A stretch of 39,547 nucleotides of DNA from Deltaproteobacteria bacterium (GTDB lineage Bacteria; Myxococcota; UBA727; VGSZ01). The position numbers and the translations under genes are program-made. The notes under the pieces are model-generated. The model did no database searches and had not been told where the DNA came from. It saw only the letters and a list, made by a program, of their open reading frames with translations. Shown piece by piece: positions 31,463 through 39,547 of this stretch. Position 1 is the first letter of the stretch. Each line of letters starts with the position of its first letter. The stretch lies in the NCBI GenBank assembly GCA_016874845.1, contig VGSZ01000015.1, positions 1-39,547 of the forward strand. The letters are read 5' to 3'.

Positions 31463-32917
31463 GACCAGCAGCAGCACGCCGGCCACGACGACGACGTAGC
31501 CGAGCAAGTCAAACAAGAGCCCGGCGCGGATCATCTCGCGCATCGTGACCTGCCCGGTGCCGTAGGCCATCGCGTTGGGCGCGGTGCTGATGGGCATCAT
31601 GAAGCCGAAGCTGGCGCCGAGCGTGGCGCCGACGACGGCGAGGACGACGGGCACGTGGGCCGCCTGGGCAAGGCCCACCGACAGCGGGATCACCAGCGTC
31701 GCCGCTGCGGTGTTGCTCGCCACCTCCGACAGCAGCAGCGCCACCGCCGTCACCAGCGCCGTGACCGCCCACGGGGTGGCGGCCCCCGACGCCAACAGCA
31801 AAGCTTCGCCCCACTGGCGGGCGAGGCCGGTCTTCTGGGCCAGGTCGCCCAGCAGGATGCCGCCGCCGAACAGCACGACGGTGCCCCAGTCGATGCGTAC
31901 TGCCTCCTCCCACGACAGCGCCCGGCGCGGCGGCTCGCCCGGTCCGTGTACCGGCCACACGAACAACAGCGCGGCGGCGAGGACGGCGACGACCTCTTCG
32001 CCGAGCCGGGCCTTGACGGCGGTGACGCCTTCGACGCCGACGAGCTCGAGGATGCCAGGCGCCGTCCACAGCACGACGGCGACGGCGAACGCGCTCGTGG
32101 CGGCCTTCTCGCCGCGGCCCCAGGGGCGCGGCGTGCCGCCGTCGACGGGCAGCGCCGCCTGCGGCAGGGGCTGCCGCGGGTGCACGCCGAAGCGCGCCAT
32201 CAGCACGACCACCATCGCGCCCCACATCGCCAGACCAAGCGGCAGGCCGATGGCCATCCAGCCGGCGAAGCTGAGCGGCGTGCCGGCGGCCGCGAGGGCG
32301 CGGATCCCGATCAGGTTTGGCGGTGTACCCACCGGCGTGCAAAGGCCGCCCATCGACGCTGCCCACGCGACGCCGAGCACCAGCGCGGCGCGGAAGCGTC
32401 GCAGGTCGTCGCCCTCGCCGCGCCCCAGGCCGAGCGCGATGGGCAGCACGATGGCGGTGGCGGCGGCGTTGCTGACCCACATCGACAGCGCAAACGCCGC
32501 GAACGACGTCGCCACCAGCGCGCTTGTCCGTCGCCGGGCGCGGCGGGCGAGCCAGCCCGCGAGGCGCTCGCCGAGTCCGTGCACCCGCATCGCCTCGGCG
32601 AGCATGAAGCTGCCGACGAAGAGAAACAGGATCGGGTGGCCCAGAGCACCAAAGGCCTCCTTCGCCGTGCACGCCCCGACGAGCGGCGCCAGCGCCACCG
32701 TCGCCAGCGCCGTCGCCGCCGGGTGCAGCGCTTCGGTGAGCCACAGCGTGCCGGCGAAGACGAACAAGCCGCAGGCGAGCCCCGCCTCGCCCCCGGTCGA
32801 CCGTGCGGCGACGAAGGCGAGCGCCGGCGCGAGCCACAGGCCGACCGTCGACGAGGACGGCCACCGGGACGATGACGCAGGAGACGTCGTCGACGACATC
32901 GACACCGAGCCTTGCAT
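31454..32917 (-). CDS. DASS/SLC13-family anion transporter
   Basis: The 487-residue integral membrane protein has about 11 hydrophobic segments and both SNT/SNA substrate and sodium motifs of the divalent anion:sodium symporter family: SMWVSNAAATAIVLPI in the first half and LLSEVASNTAAATLVIPL in the second. GLCTPVGTPPNLIGI and FGFMMPISTAPNAMAYGTG also fit. Substrates of relatives are dicarboxylates, citrate or sulfate; the choice is not readable here. The Ser-rich N-terminus before the first helix suggests that the second Met (seven residues in) is an alternative start. It is divergent from the biotin carrier gene with a 160-bp gap. Confidence 0.92.
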   Translation of the reverse strand: MQGSVSMSSTTSPASSSRWPSSSTVGLWLAPALAFVAARSTGGEAGLACGLFVFAGTLWLTEALHPAATALATVALAPLVGACTAKEAFGALGHPILFLFVGSFMLAEAMRVHGLGERLAGWLARRARRRTSALVATSFAAFALSMWVSNAAATAIVLPIALGLGRGEGDDLRRFRAALVLGVAWAASMGGLCTPVGTPPNLIGIRALAAAGTPLSFAGWMAIGLPLGLAMWGAMVVVLMARFGVHPRQPLPQAALPVDGGTPRPWGRGEKAATSAFAVAVVLWTAPGILELVGVEGVTAVKARLGEEVVAVLAAALLFVWPVHGPGEPPRRALSWEEAVRIDWGTVVLFGGGILLGDLAQKTGLARQWGEALLLASGAATPWAVTALVTAVALLLSEVASNTAAATLVIPLSVGLAQAAHVPVVLAVVGATLGASFGFMMPISTAPNAMAYGTGQVTMREMIRAGLLFDLLGYVVVVAGVLLLVGV

Positions 32918-33077
32918 TGATCGATGCCGACGCGCACGACCACGCTGGTCACGTCTGCTTAGTCACCACCGCGCCGCTCGCGCTCCAGGTCTTCGCCGCG
33001 GTGCGGCGCGGCGAAGACGCGGGGCGGGGTGGCGAGCGCCCTTGACCGCCTCGCGGCGACAGGCGAGCACCCCGCGC

Positions 33078-33629
33078 ATGTCGCAGCATCCGAAGATGAA
33101 GTTCGTCGCCACGATGGACGGCAAGCAGCACACCGTCGAGGTCCAGAAGGAGGCCGACAACGGCGACATCTACCACATGACCCTCGACGGACGGACCTAC
33201 GACGTCGATTGCCGCAAGATGCCGTCGCAGATCGTGTCGATGCTGATGGACCACAAGTCCTACGACGTCGACCTGGAGCGCATTGCCCGCCGCAGCGACA
33301 CTCTCGACGGCCGCATCCACGTGCGCGTGCGTGGACGTGTGCTGCGCTTCGAGATGCTCGACGAGCGCCGCATCAAGATGAAGGAGGCCCAGGGCTTCCG
33401 GTTCGACGTCGGCGGCGTCGTCGGCATCGACTCGCCGATGCCCGGCAAGGTCATCAAGATCCTGAAGAACGAGGGCGACGAGGTCAAAGAGGGCGAAGGC
33501 GTCGTCGTCGTCGAGGCGATGAAGATGGAGAACGAGCTGAAGAGCCCCAAGGCCGGCCGGGTCAAGGAGATGAAGGTCAAGGAGGGCGCCGCCGTCGAGG
33601 CCGGCGCTCGTCTGGCGCTCATCGAGTGA
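33078..33629 (+). CDS. biotin/lipoyl attachment (BCCP-like) protein
   Basis: The 183-residue protein ends in a biotinyl domain (about residues 113-183): GVVGIDSPMPGKVIKILKN, then VVEAMKMENELKSPKAGRV with the biotin Lys in EAMKMEN. Upstream, residues 8-110 contain two beta-rich segments (FVATMDGKQHTVEVQK, YDVDLERIARRSD) like the N-terminal part of stand-alone carrier subunits of acyl-CoA or pyruvate-type carboxylases. No carboxylase or carboxyltransferase subunit is nearby. The truncated hemoglobin follows 4 bp after the stop, so they share a transcript. ATG 33078 is chosen; ATG 33096 is possible. Confidence 0.9.
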   Translation: MSQHPKMKFVATMDGKQHTVEVQKEADNGDIYHMTLDGRTYDVDCRKMPSQIVSMLMDHKSYDVDLERIARRSDTLDGRIHVRVRGRVLRFEMLDERRIKMKEAQGFRFDVGGVVGIDSPMPGKVIKILKNEGDEVKEGEGVVVVEAMKMENELKSPKAGRVKEMKVKEGAAVEAGARLALIE

Positions 33630-33633
33630 CCCG

Positions 33634-34018
33634 ATGACTGACACGACGCCGGTCACGGTCTACGAACAGCTGGGCGGGGAGCAGGGCGTGCGTCGCCTCG
33701 TCGACCGCTTCTACGACGAGATGGACGCGCGGGCGGACGTCAAGCCGCTGCGCGACCAGCACCCCGACGACCTCGCCGACAGCCGCGACAAGCTGTTCTG
33801 GTTCCTGTCGGGCTGGCTCGGCGGACCGCCGCTGTACGTGCAGCGCAAAGGCCACCCGCGGCTGCGCGCCCGTCACCTGCCGTTCGTCGTCGACGGCTCG
33901 ATGCGCGATCAGTGGATGCTGTGCATGCGCGTGGCGCTCGCCGACGTGGGCGCCGGGTTGCCGGCCGAGCCGCGCGAGAAGCTCGACGCGGCGCTCTTCC
34001 AGCTCGCCGATCACATGA

Positions 34019-34029
<11 letters not shown>
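33634..34029 (+). CDS. truncated hemoglobin, group II (GlbO-like)
   Basis: The 131-residue 2-over-2 globin shows the group II pattern. VYEQLGGEQGVRRLVDRFYDEM leads into helix B, SGWLGGPPLYVQRKGHPRLRARHLPF contains the proximal-His segment, and SMRDQWMLCMRVAL carries the conserved Trp at G8. It binds heme and small ligands (oxygen, NO, peroxide). It is coupled to the biotin carrier gene (4-bp gap), and its last 11 bp overlap the end of the convergent lamin-tail gene. Confidence 0.95.
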
Positions 34030-34993
<964 letters not shown>

Positions 34994-35189
34994 TGAGCCT
35001 CGATTCCGTCGCGGGGTGGTTGGCGGCGTAGCCACCGACCACCCCCCGCGCGACCCACAGCATGCGCCGCCGAGGCCGCGGCGAAAGGGCCTTGGCATCC
35101 GTCAAAGATCCGACCGGCGGGCGCCGGGTGGGACCACCGCCATCGATGGCTCCTTGACGTTATCGTCGGGCCGTTCGATCCCTGTGGCC

Positions 35190-35771
35190 ATGGATGCGTG
35201 GACCGCGGTGTTCCTGGTCGGCGGTCTGCTGTTGCTGGCCAGCGAATTCGTCGCGCCGTCGCTGGTGGCGATGTTCCTGGGCGCCGCCGCGGTGATCACC
35301 GCGGGGCTACGTGGGCTCGGCGTCGCCGACAGCGTCCCCCTCAGCGTCCTCGTCTGGGCGGTGACGTCGCTCGCGTTGCTCGTTCCGTTCCGGCCCCTGG
35401 TGCAGCGGCTCGTTCCCGGGCGCAGCGTGGTCCGCCGCGACACCACCGACGTAGAGAACGACCGCGAGGAGATGGGCCAGGTCGTCGAGGTCGTCGAGGA
35501 CGTCTCCGACGAAGACGACAACGGCCGCATCCGCTTCCAGGGCACGACGTGGCAGGCACGCTCGACCGGGGGACGCTTTCGGGCGGGTGAGCGCGTGCAG
35601 CTCGTCTACCGCGCCGAGAGCGTCTGGGTGGTCGAGGCGGTGGGCGGCAGCGACGCCACCGGCGCGGCCCGCGATCTGTTCGGCACCGCCCCCGGCGCCG
35701 CCCGTACCGAGAATAAGGCCGAGGTCGAGGCCGTGGTGGGCGAGGACGCACCGTCGCCCCGCTGTCGCTGA
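35190..35771 (+). CDS. NfeD-family membrane protein
   Basis: The 193-residue protein has two to three membrane segments (AVFLVGGLLLLASEFV, LVAMFLGAAAVITAGL, SVLVWAVTSLALLVPF), then an OB-fold-like soluble domain (MGQVVEVVEDVSDEDDNGRIRFQGTTWQARS, FRAGERVQLVYRAESVWVVEAV). This is the short NfeD architecture. NfeD proteins pair with SPFH/stomatin proteins in membrane quality control or microdomains, and two SPFH genes follow 146 bp downstream on the same strand, which supports both calls. The ORF track extends upstream antisense to the lamin-tail gene; ATG 35190 starts at the first membrane segment. Confidence 0.93.
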   Translation: MDAWTAVFLVGGLLLLASEFVAPSLVAMFLGAAAVITAGLRGLGVADSVPLSVLVWAVTSLALLVPFRPLVQRLVPGRSVVRRDTTDVENDREEMGQVVEVVEDVSDEDDNGRIRFQGTTWQARSTGGRFRAGERVQLVYRAESVWVVEAVGGSDATGAARDLFGTAPGAARTENKAEVEAVVGEDAPSPRCR

Positions 35772-35917
35772 CGGCCGCCCGCGCCGGTCTCGCGGCGACG
35801 TCGTGCGAAAAGCCTGCCCGCTCATCGTGTCGAGAGCGCGCATTTGACGCCGGGGGGCCGCGCGGGCGAGACCATGCGCAAAGGCAGGCGTCGACAGCGG
35901 CGCCGGAAGGAGCGGTC

Positions 35918-36847
35918 ATGTTGTTCGGCATCACCCTCGGGGCGGTGGCGGCGGTCTGGGTCGTCAGCCGCACATTCATCGTCGTCAGCGAGCGGCACGC
36001 GGTGGTCAAGGAGCGGCTCGGCAAGCCCGAAGGCGTCTTGAAGCCCGGCTTCCACTTCATGCTGCCGATCTTCGATCGCGCCGCCTACACGCAGGAGATG
36101 CGCGAGCAGGCCATCGATGTGCCGCCGCAGATGTGCATCACCAAGGACAATATCCAGGTCGAGGTCGACGGCATCGTCTACGTGCAGGTGATGGACCCGC
36201 TGAAGGCCAGCTACGAGGTCTCCGACTACCGTCAGGCGGCCATCAACCTGGCGATGACGACGATGCGCAGCGAGGTTGGCAAGCTGACCCTCGAAGAAAC
36301 GTTCGCCGAGCGCGACAAGATCAACGACTCGATCGTGAAAGAGATCGACAAGGACTCGGCCAAGTGGGGCATCAAGGTGCGCCGCTACGAGGTCAAGAAC
36401 CTCGCGCCGTCGGCGGCGGTGGTGCACACCCTCGAGAAACAGATGGAGGCCGAGCGCCAGAAGCGCGCCGCGATCACGATCTCGGGTGGCCAGAAGGAGG
36501 CGAAGATCCTCGTCTCCGAAGGCGAGATGACGCAGTCGATCAACCTGTCCGAGGGCGAGAAGCAGAAGCGCATCAACGAGGCCAACGGGCGCGCCGCCGA
36601 GATCCGACTGATCGCCGACGCCACGGCGAACGCGAACCAGCTGGTCGCCGAGGCGATCCAGACCCCCGGCGGCGAAGTCGCCGTGAAGGTGCAGCTGTCC
36701 GAGCAGTACATCCACGAGCTCGGCCGCGTCCTCGATGGCGCCGACGTCACCGTCGTGCCGCAGGGCATCGCGCAGATGCGCGGCTTCTTCGAGGCCATGG
36801 CGCAGGTCACCGCGGCGACGGCATCGACCGTCAAGGAAGAGGGCTGA
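35918..36847 (+). CDS. SPFH/Band 7 (stomatin/paraslipin-like) protein 1
   Basis: The 309-residue protein starts with one membrane hairpin or helix (LFGITLGAVAAVWVV). The SPFH domain follows: VVSERHAVVKERLGKPEGVLKPGFHFMLPIFDR, EQAIDVPPQMCITKDNIQVEVDGIVYVQVMDP and AAINLAMTTMRSEVGKLTLEETFAERDKIN. The helical C-terminus (EAERQKRAAITISGGQKEAKI) promotes oligomerisation. There is a strong ggaagGAG ribosome site. The second SPFH gene begins 3 bp after the stop; the two probably form a hetero-oligomer with NfeD. Confidence 0.94.
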   Translation: MLFGITLGAVAAVWVVSRTFIVVSERHAVVKERLGKPEGVLKPGFHFMLPIFDRAAYTQEMREQAIDVPPQMCITKDNIQVEVDGIVYVQVMDPLKASYEVSDYRQAAINLAMTTMRSEVGKLTLEETFAERDKINDSIVKEIDKDSAKWGIKVRRYEVKNLAPSAAVVHTLEKQMEAERQKRAAITISGGQKEAKILVSEGEMTQSINLSEGEKQKRINEANGRAAEIRLIADATANANQLVAEAIQTPGGEVAVKVQLSEQYIHELGRVLDGADVTVVPQGIAQMRGFFEAMAQVTAATASTVKEEG

Positions 36848-36850
36848 CCC

Positions 36851-37900
36851 ATGAACCAGATCGCCTACGTCATCTGGGCCGCTGCCGCGCTCTACACGAC
36901 GGTCAAGGTGCTGCGCAGCATCCGCGTGGTGCCCAACCGCACCGAGCTGCTCGTCGAGCGCCTCGGCCGCTACGACCGCACGCTGGGGCCGGGGGTCCAC
37001 CTGCTGATCCCGTTCCTCGACAAGGTGGCCTTCACCATCGACCTGAAGGAGGAGGCCATCGAGGTGCCGCCGCAGGACTGCTTCACGAAGGACAACGTCC
37101 GCGTCGAGGTGGACGGCGTGCTCTACATGAAGGTGACCCAGAGCAAGATGGCCTGCTACGGCATCGTCGAGTACCGCTTCGCGATCATCCAGCTGGCGCA
37201 GACGATGGTGCGCTCGGTGATCGGCAAGCTCGATCTCGACCATACGCTCACCGAGCGCGAGCGCATCAACTCCGAGGTCGTGAACGCCCTGAACGACATC
37301 GCGCGCACGTGGGGCGTGCAGGTCAGTCGCTACGAGGTGAAGAACATCGAGCCGCCCGCCAGCGTGCGGGACGCGATGGAGAAGCAGATGGCCTCCGAGC
37401 GCGACCGCCGCGCGCTCCTCGCCCGCGCTGAGGGCGAGAAGCAGGCGCGCCTGAACGACTCCGAGGGCAAGAAGCAGGAGATGATCAACCGCTCGATGGG
37501 CGAGATGCAGCGCCGCATCAACGAGGCCGAAGGCAAGGCCGAAGAGATCGTCGCCATCGGCCGCGCCACCGCCGACTCCATCCGCACCGTCGCCGAGTCC
37601 GTCGCCGTCACCGGCGGCAAGGACGCCGTGAACCTGCGGCTCGGGCAGGCTCTCGTCGGCAAGCTCGGCGCACTGTCGTCGGGCCAGCGCGTGGTGCTGC
37701 CCCTCGACCTGACCAACGTCGACGGCCTGCTGAAGGGCATCGCCCTCGACACCACGGCGGCTTCGGCGGTGCCGAAGCCGAAGCCGACGGCGGTGCCGAC
37801 GCCGCCGCTGCAGCCCGCCGTCCTCCAGCGCCCGGCGGCTCCCGCGTCGTCGATGCCGTCGGTGGCCGCGCCGCCGACACCGCCGCCGAAGTTCGTGTAG
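36851..37900 (+). CDS. SPFH/Band 7 (QmcA/paraslipin-like) protein 2
   Basis: The 349-residue paralogue of the preceding gene has the same order of features: an N-terminal membrane segment (IAYVIWAAAALYTTVKVL), VVPNRTELLVERLGRYDRTLGPGVHLLIPF, AIEVPPQDCFTKDNVRVEVDGVLY, AQTMVRSVIGKLDLDHTLTERERIN and EKQMASERDRRALLARAEGEKQA. It ends with a ~60-residue Pro/Ala-rich tail absent from protein 1. It is more like canonical paraslipins (KxDLDxxxxER block). The 3-bp gap implies co-translation with protein 1. The stop is TAG. Confidence 0.95.
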   Translation: MNQIAYVIWAAAALYTTVKVLRSIRVVPNRTELLVERLGRYDRTLGPGVHLLIPFLDKVAFTIDLKEEAIEVPPQDCFTKDNVRVEVDGVLYMKVTQSKMACYGIVEYRFAIIQLAQTMVRSVIGKLDLDHTLTERERINSEVVNALNDIARTWGVQVSRYEVKNIEPPASVRDAMEKQMASERDRRALLARAEGEKQARLNDSEGKKQEMINRSMGEMQRRINEAEGKAEEIVAIGRATADSIRTVAESVAVTGGKDAVNLRLGQALVGKLGALSSGQRVVLPLDLTNVDGLLKGIALDTTAASAVPKPKPTAVPTPPLQPAVLQRPAAPASSMPSVAAPPTPPPKFV

Positions 37901-37928
37901 CGAACACGTCTCGCGGTGCACTGCGGCC

Positions 37929-37943
37929 GGTGCGACCCGCACC
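37929..37943. terminator. short hairpin between convergent SPFH and cytochrome genes
   Basis: GGTGCG-ACC-CGCACC is a perfect 6-bp stem with a 3-nt loop in the 84-bp gap between two convergent stops. There is no U-run. It is a weak candidate for a shared terminator. Confidence 0.35.
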
Positions 37944-37984
37944 CGGGCGCACGGGCTGCGTCGTTCGCGCCTGCGGTGGCGTGC

Positions 37985-39064
37985 CTACTTCGTCGTGTCG
38001 TCGGGCCAGACCGCGCCCTGCTCGATCCAGCGCTTCAGCGTCTCGATCTCCGACAGTGCGAGCAGCTTGCCCTTCGGGGGCATGACCTCCTCGTCGTCGG
38101 GGGGCGCGGCGCACGACGTGAAGACCAGCGACTTCGCCGGCTCGCCGGGCAGAAGCGCCGGGCCGCTCTCGCCGCCCTTCAGCGCGAAGCGCTTCTGGTC
38201 GAGGCGCAGACCGCTCTTGCGCTTCTCGGGGCCGTGGCACTTCACGCACGAGCGCTCGAACAGCGGCTTGATGTGCATGGCGTAGTCGGGGCGCTCAGGG
38301 ATCGGGCCTTCGGGGAAGCGCGCCCGCGCCTCGGCGACGCCGCTGCTGCCCTCGTCGCCGTCGGAGGCTGCCCGTGGACCGCCGTCGTCGTGGTCGGCGC
38401 CGCCACCCGGGCGGGCGGCCGGGGCCTCGACGTCGTGCTCGCCGGCACGCTGACCGGCGCGCAACGGGCGGGTCAGGAACCCTTCACCGTGCACGAGCTC
38501 GCCGCCGAAGTGTCCAGTGACGGTGACGGCCAGGGCGCCGACCACGAGCAGGGGCCGATAGGCCCGGGCGGCGGCGCCGTCGTCGGGAGAGCGCCGCAGC
38601 GCCGCGAGGGCGACGACGAGGGCGGCGGTGCCGAGCCCCACGGCGCGATGCAGGGCGAACGTGTTGGCGGCGGCACCGTCGAAGTCCTCGCCCTGTGCGT
38701 AGGCGAGGCCCGAGATCGCGGTGAGCACGGCGGCGACGGCGCTGACCGACAGCAGCGTCGTGGCGAAGTGTCGCCGCGCCGTCGCCTCGAGCCGGGAGCC
38801 GAACAGCTCGACCACCACAACGGCGAACAGCAGCGCGATGGGGAAGTGCAGCAGCGGGAAGTGCAGCCGCCCGAGCAGGGCCACCGGCAGCGGCACCGGC
38901 GCCCCCTCGTCAGCGAAGGCTGGCGCGGCGCCGAGCAGCGCCGCGAGCCCGACGACGAGCCCGCCCCACGGCGAGGACAGACGCGTGGACGTCGACGAAC
39001 GCGCGGCCGCAGTCGACGACCACGGCGACGACAGCGACGAAGACGACGACGAAGGACGGTTCAC
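37985..39064 (-). CDS. DUF2231-like membrane protein with C-terminal planctomycete-type cytochrome c domain
   Basis: The 359-residue protein starts at GTG. A Ser-rich lead precedes a signal (GGLVVGLAALLGAAPAFA). Four membrane segments follow at about residues 70-190 (RLHFPLLHFPIALLFAVVVVELFG, AVAAVLTAISGLAYA), resembling DUF2231. After a charged linker there is a PSCyt1-type heme domain, HIKPLFERSCVKCHGPEKRKSGLRLD, with a single CxxCH, an EEVMPPKGKLL segment supplying a Met, and IETLKRWIEQGAVWP. It is expected to be a periplasm-facing electron carrier anchored in the inner membrane. The DUF1501 gene is 36 bp upstream on the same strand; PSCyt1 and DUF1501 proteins often occur together. Confidence 0.88.
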   Translation of the reverse strand: MNRPSSSSSSLSSPWSSTAAARSSTSTRLSSPWGGLVVGLAALLGAAPAFADEGAPVPLPVALLGRLHFPLLHFPIALLFAVVVVELFGSRLEATARRHFATTLLSVSAVAAVLTAISGLAYAQGEDFDGAAANTFALHRAVGLGTAALVVALAALRRSPDDGAAARAYRPLLVVGALAVTVTGHFGGELVHGEGFLTRPLRAGQRAGEHDVEAPAARPGGGADHDDGGPRAASDGDEGSSGVAEARARFPEGPIPERPDYAMHIKPLFERSCVKCHGPEKRKSGLRLDQKRFALKGGESGPALLPGEPAKSLVFTSCAAPPDDEEVMPPKGKLLALSEIETLKRWIEQGAVWPDDTTK

Positions 39065-39100
39065 GACGGTTCCGTGGGCATGAGGGGAGGACGTCGGCTG

Positions 39101-39547
39101 TCAGACGATCAGATCGGTGATGGGCTCTTGCCCAAGGGCGGCAACGGGGTCGATTCCCGCCATCGCCAGCGCTGTCGCCAGGCCGTGGGACATGTCGAGC
39201 AGGTCAGCGCCGCGGCGCAGGCTACCGTTCTGCGGGTTCACCGGCAGCGCCACCAGGTTCTCGTCGACGGCGCCGAACACGCGCGGCGCGCCGCCGCGGC
39301 CCGGTCGCACGCCCTTGCCGAGGAAGATCATCGAGTTCGTCGGCCAGTGGTGCTTGCCACCAAGCTCGTTCTTCGACGGCGTCCGTGAGAACTCGCTGGT
39401 GACCACCACGGTCGTCAGGTCGAGCAGCGTGCGCCCGTCGTCGAGCTTCGTGCCCTGCAGCCCCTCGACGATCCCCGCGACGGCCTTCAGGCCCCGCGTC
39501 ACCGCCTCGGGATGGCTCGCGTACTCGGACCGCGTGTGGGAGTCGAA
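39101..39547 (-). CDS. DUF1501 domain protein, 3' part only
   Basis: The last 148 residues of a DUF1501 (sulfatase-like fold) protein. Its 5' end is beyond the window, and the frame is open to the last base (FDSHTRSEYASHPEAVTRG). Family blocks seen are LLDLTTVVVTSEFSRTPSKNELGGKHHWP and NSMIFLGKGVRPG. These proteins are usually Tat-exported, and in planctomycetes and myxobacteria sit next to cytochrome PSCyt or DUF1800 genes; function unknown. It precedes the DUF2231/cytochrome gene by 36 bp. Confidence 0.92.
   Translation of the reverse strand, partial: FDSHTRSEYASHPEAVTRGLKAVAGIVEGLQGTKLDDGRTLLDLTTVVVTSEFSRTPSKNELGGKHHWPTNSMIFLGKGVRPGRGGAPRVFGAVDENLVALPVNPQNGSLRRGADLLDMSHGLATALAMAGIDPVAALGQEPITDLIV

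Noticed and set aside
35822-37942. 706-aa minus-strand ORF opposite the SPFH genes
   Set aside because: It spans two well-supported SPFH genes and their 3-bp junction on the plus strand; antisense shadow.

Overview
The window is about 39.5 kb of very GC-rich bacterial DNA with dense, short-operon gene packing. Several traits point to a myxobacterium-like member of the Myxococcota (former Deltaproteobacteria): secreted lipoproteins with DUF4215-type and other Cys-rich repeats, Gly-Glu (GEGE) linkers in three surface proteins, a C-terminal Cys + hydrophobic + Arg sorting tail of the MYXO-CTERM kind, a Ser/Thr kinase with an HRDINPHN catalytic loop, and lysine/alanine-rich repeat tails. This placement is inferred from gene content only. 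No rRNA, CRISPR array, insertion sequence or phage gene was seen.

Layout. 1-2.3 kb: 3' end of lspA, an orphan microcompartment vertex (EutN/CcmL) gene, and an MshEN-receiver-TPR signalling protein. 2.4-3.9 kb: two tandem tRNA-Ser genes (CGA, GGA), a hemerythrin-like protein and a DUF4920 lipoprotein. 4.0-7.2 kb: a membrane Ser/Thr kinase divergent from methionine aminopeptidase. 7.2-11.7 kb (minus): a four-gene block of MarR regulator, KKTAA-tailed Imm51-like protein, HEAT/cyclophilin lipoprotein and an ArgF-like transcarbamylase, divergent from an AstA-family succinyltransferase (11.9-13.0 kb). 13.1-16.5 kb (minus): FtsB-like, GAF-GGDEF diguanylate cyclase and DUF3293-NUDIX genes, tightly coupled. 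16.8-22.2 kb: a double-LOG-domain protein and a 1244-residue NHL-repeat lipoprotein. 22.3-25.7 kb (minus): rpmG (55 aa, absent from the ORF track), a secreted lipocalin-like protein, fdhD and a DEDD exonuclease. 25.8-28.0 kb: a FadR/GntR regulator with a palindromic operator, heading two overlapping genes that both carry clustered frameshifts. 28.1-31.3 kb: a Cys-rich secreted protein, a thrombospondin-3-repeat lipoprotein cut by an in-frame amber codon, a cyclic-nucleotide-binding protein, a small Cys-rich protein and a FYDLN-acid protein. 31.5-35.0 kb: a DASS transporter, a biotin carrier protein, a truncated hemoglobin and a lamin-tail protein. 35.2-37.9 kb: NfeD and two SPFH/stomatin genes. 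38.0-39.5 kb: a DUF2231/cytochrome c membrane protein downstream of a DUF1501 gene cut by the window end.

Most interesting points. The transcarbamylase keeps the carbamoyl-phosphate site but lacks every ornithine-recognition motif I could align, and it shares a divergent promoter region with an AstA-family enzyme, so an acyl-ornithine-type or other acceptor is possible. The GntR-led operon looks like an operon in decay (or a local assembly fault). The ftsB-GGDEF-NUDIX cluster couples a divisome component to a c-di-GMP synthase by a 4-bp start/stop overlap. All functions are read from sequence by eye; no database search was run.
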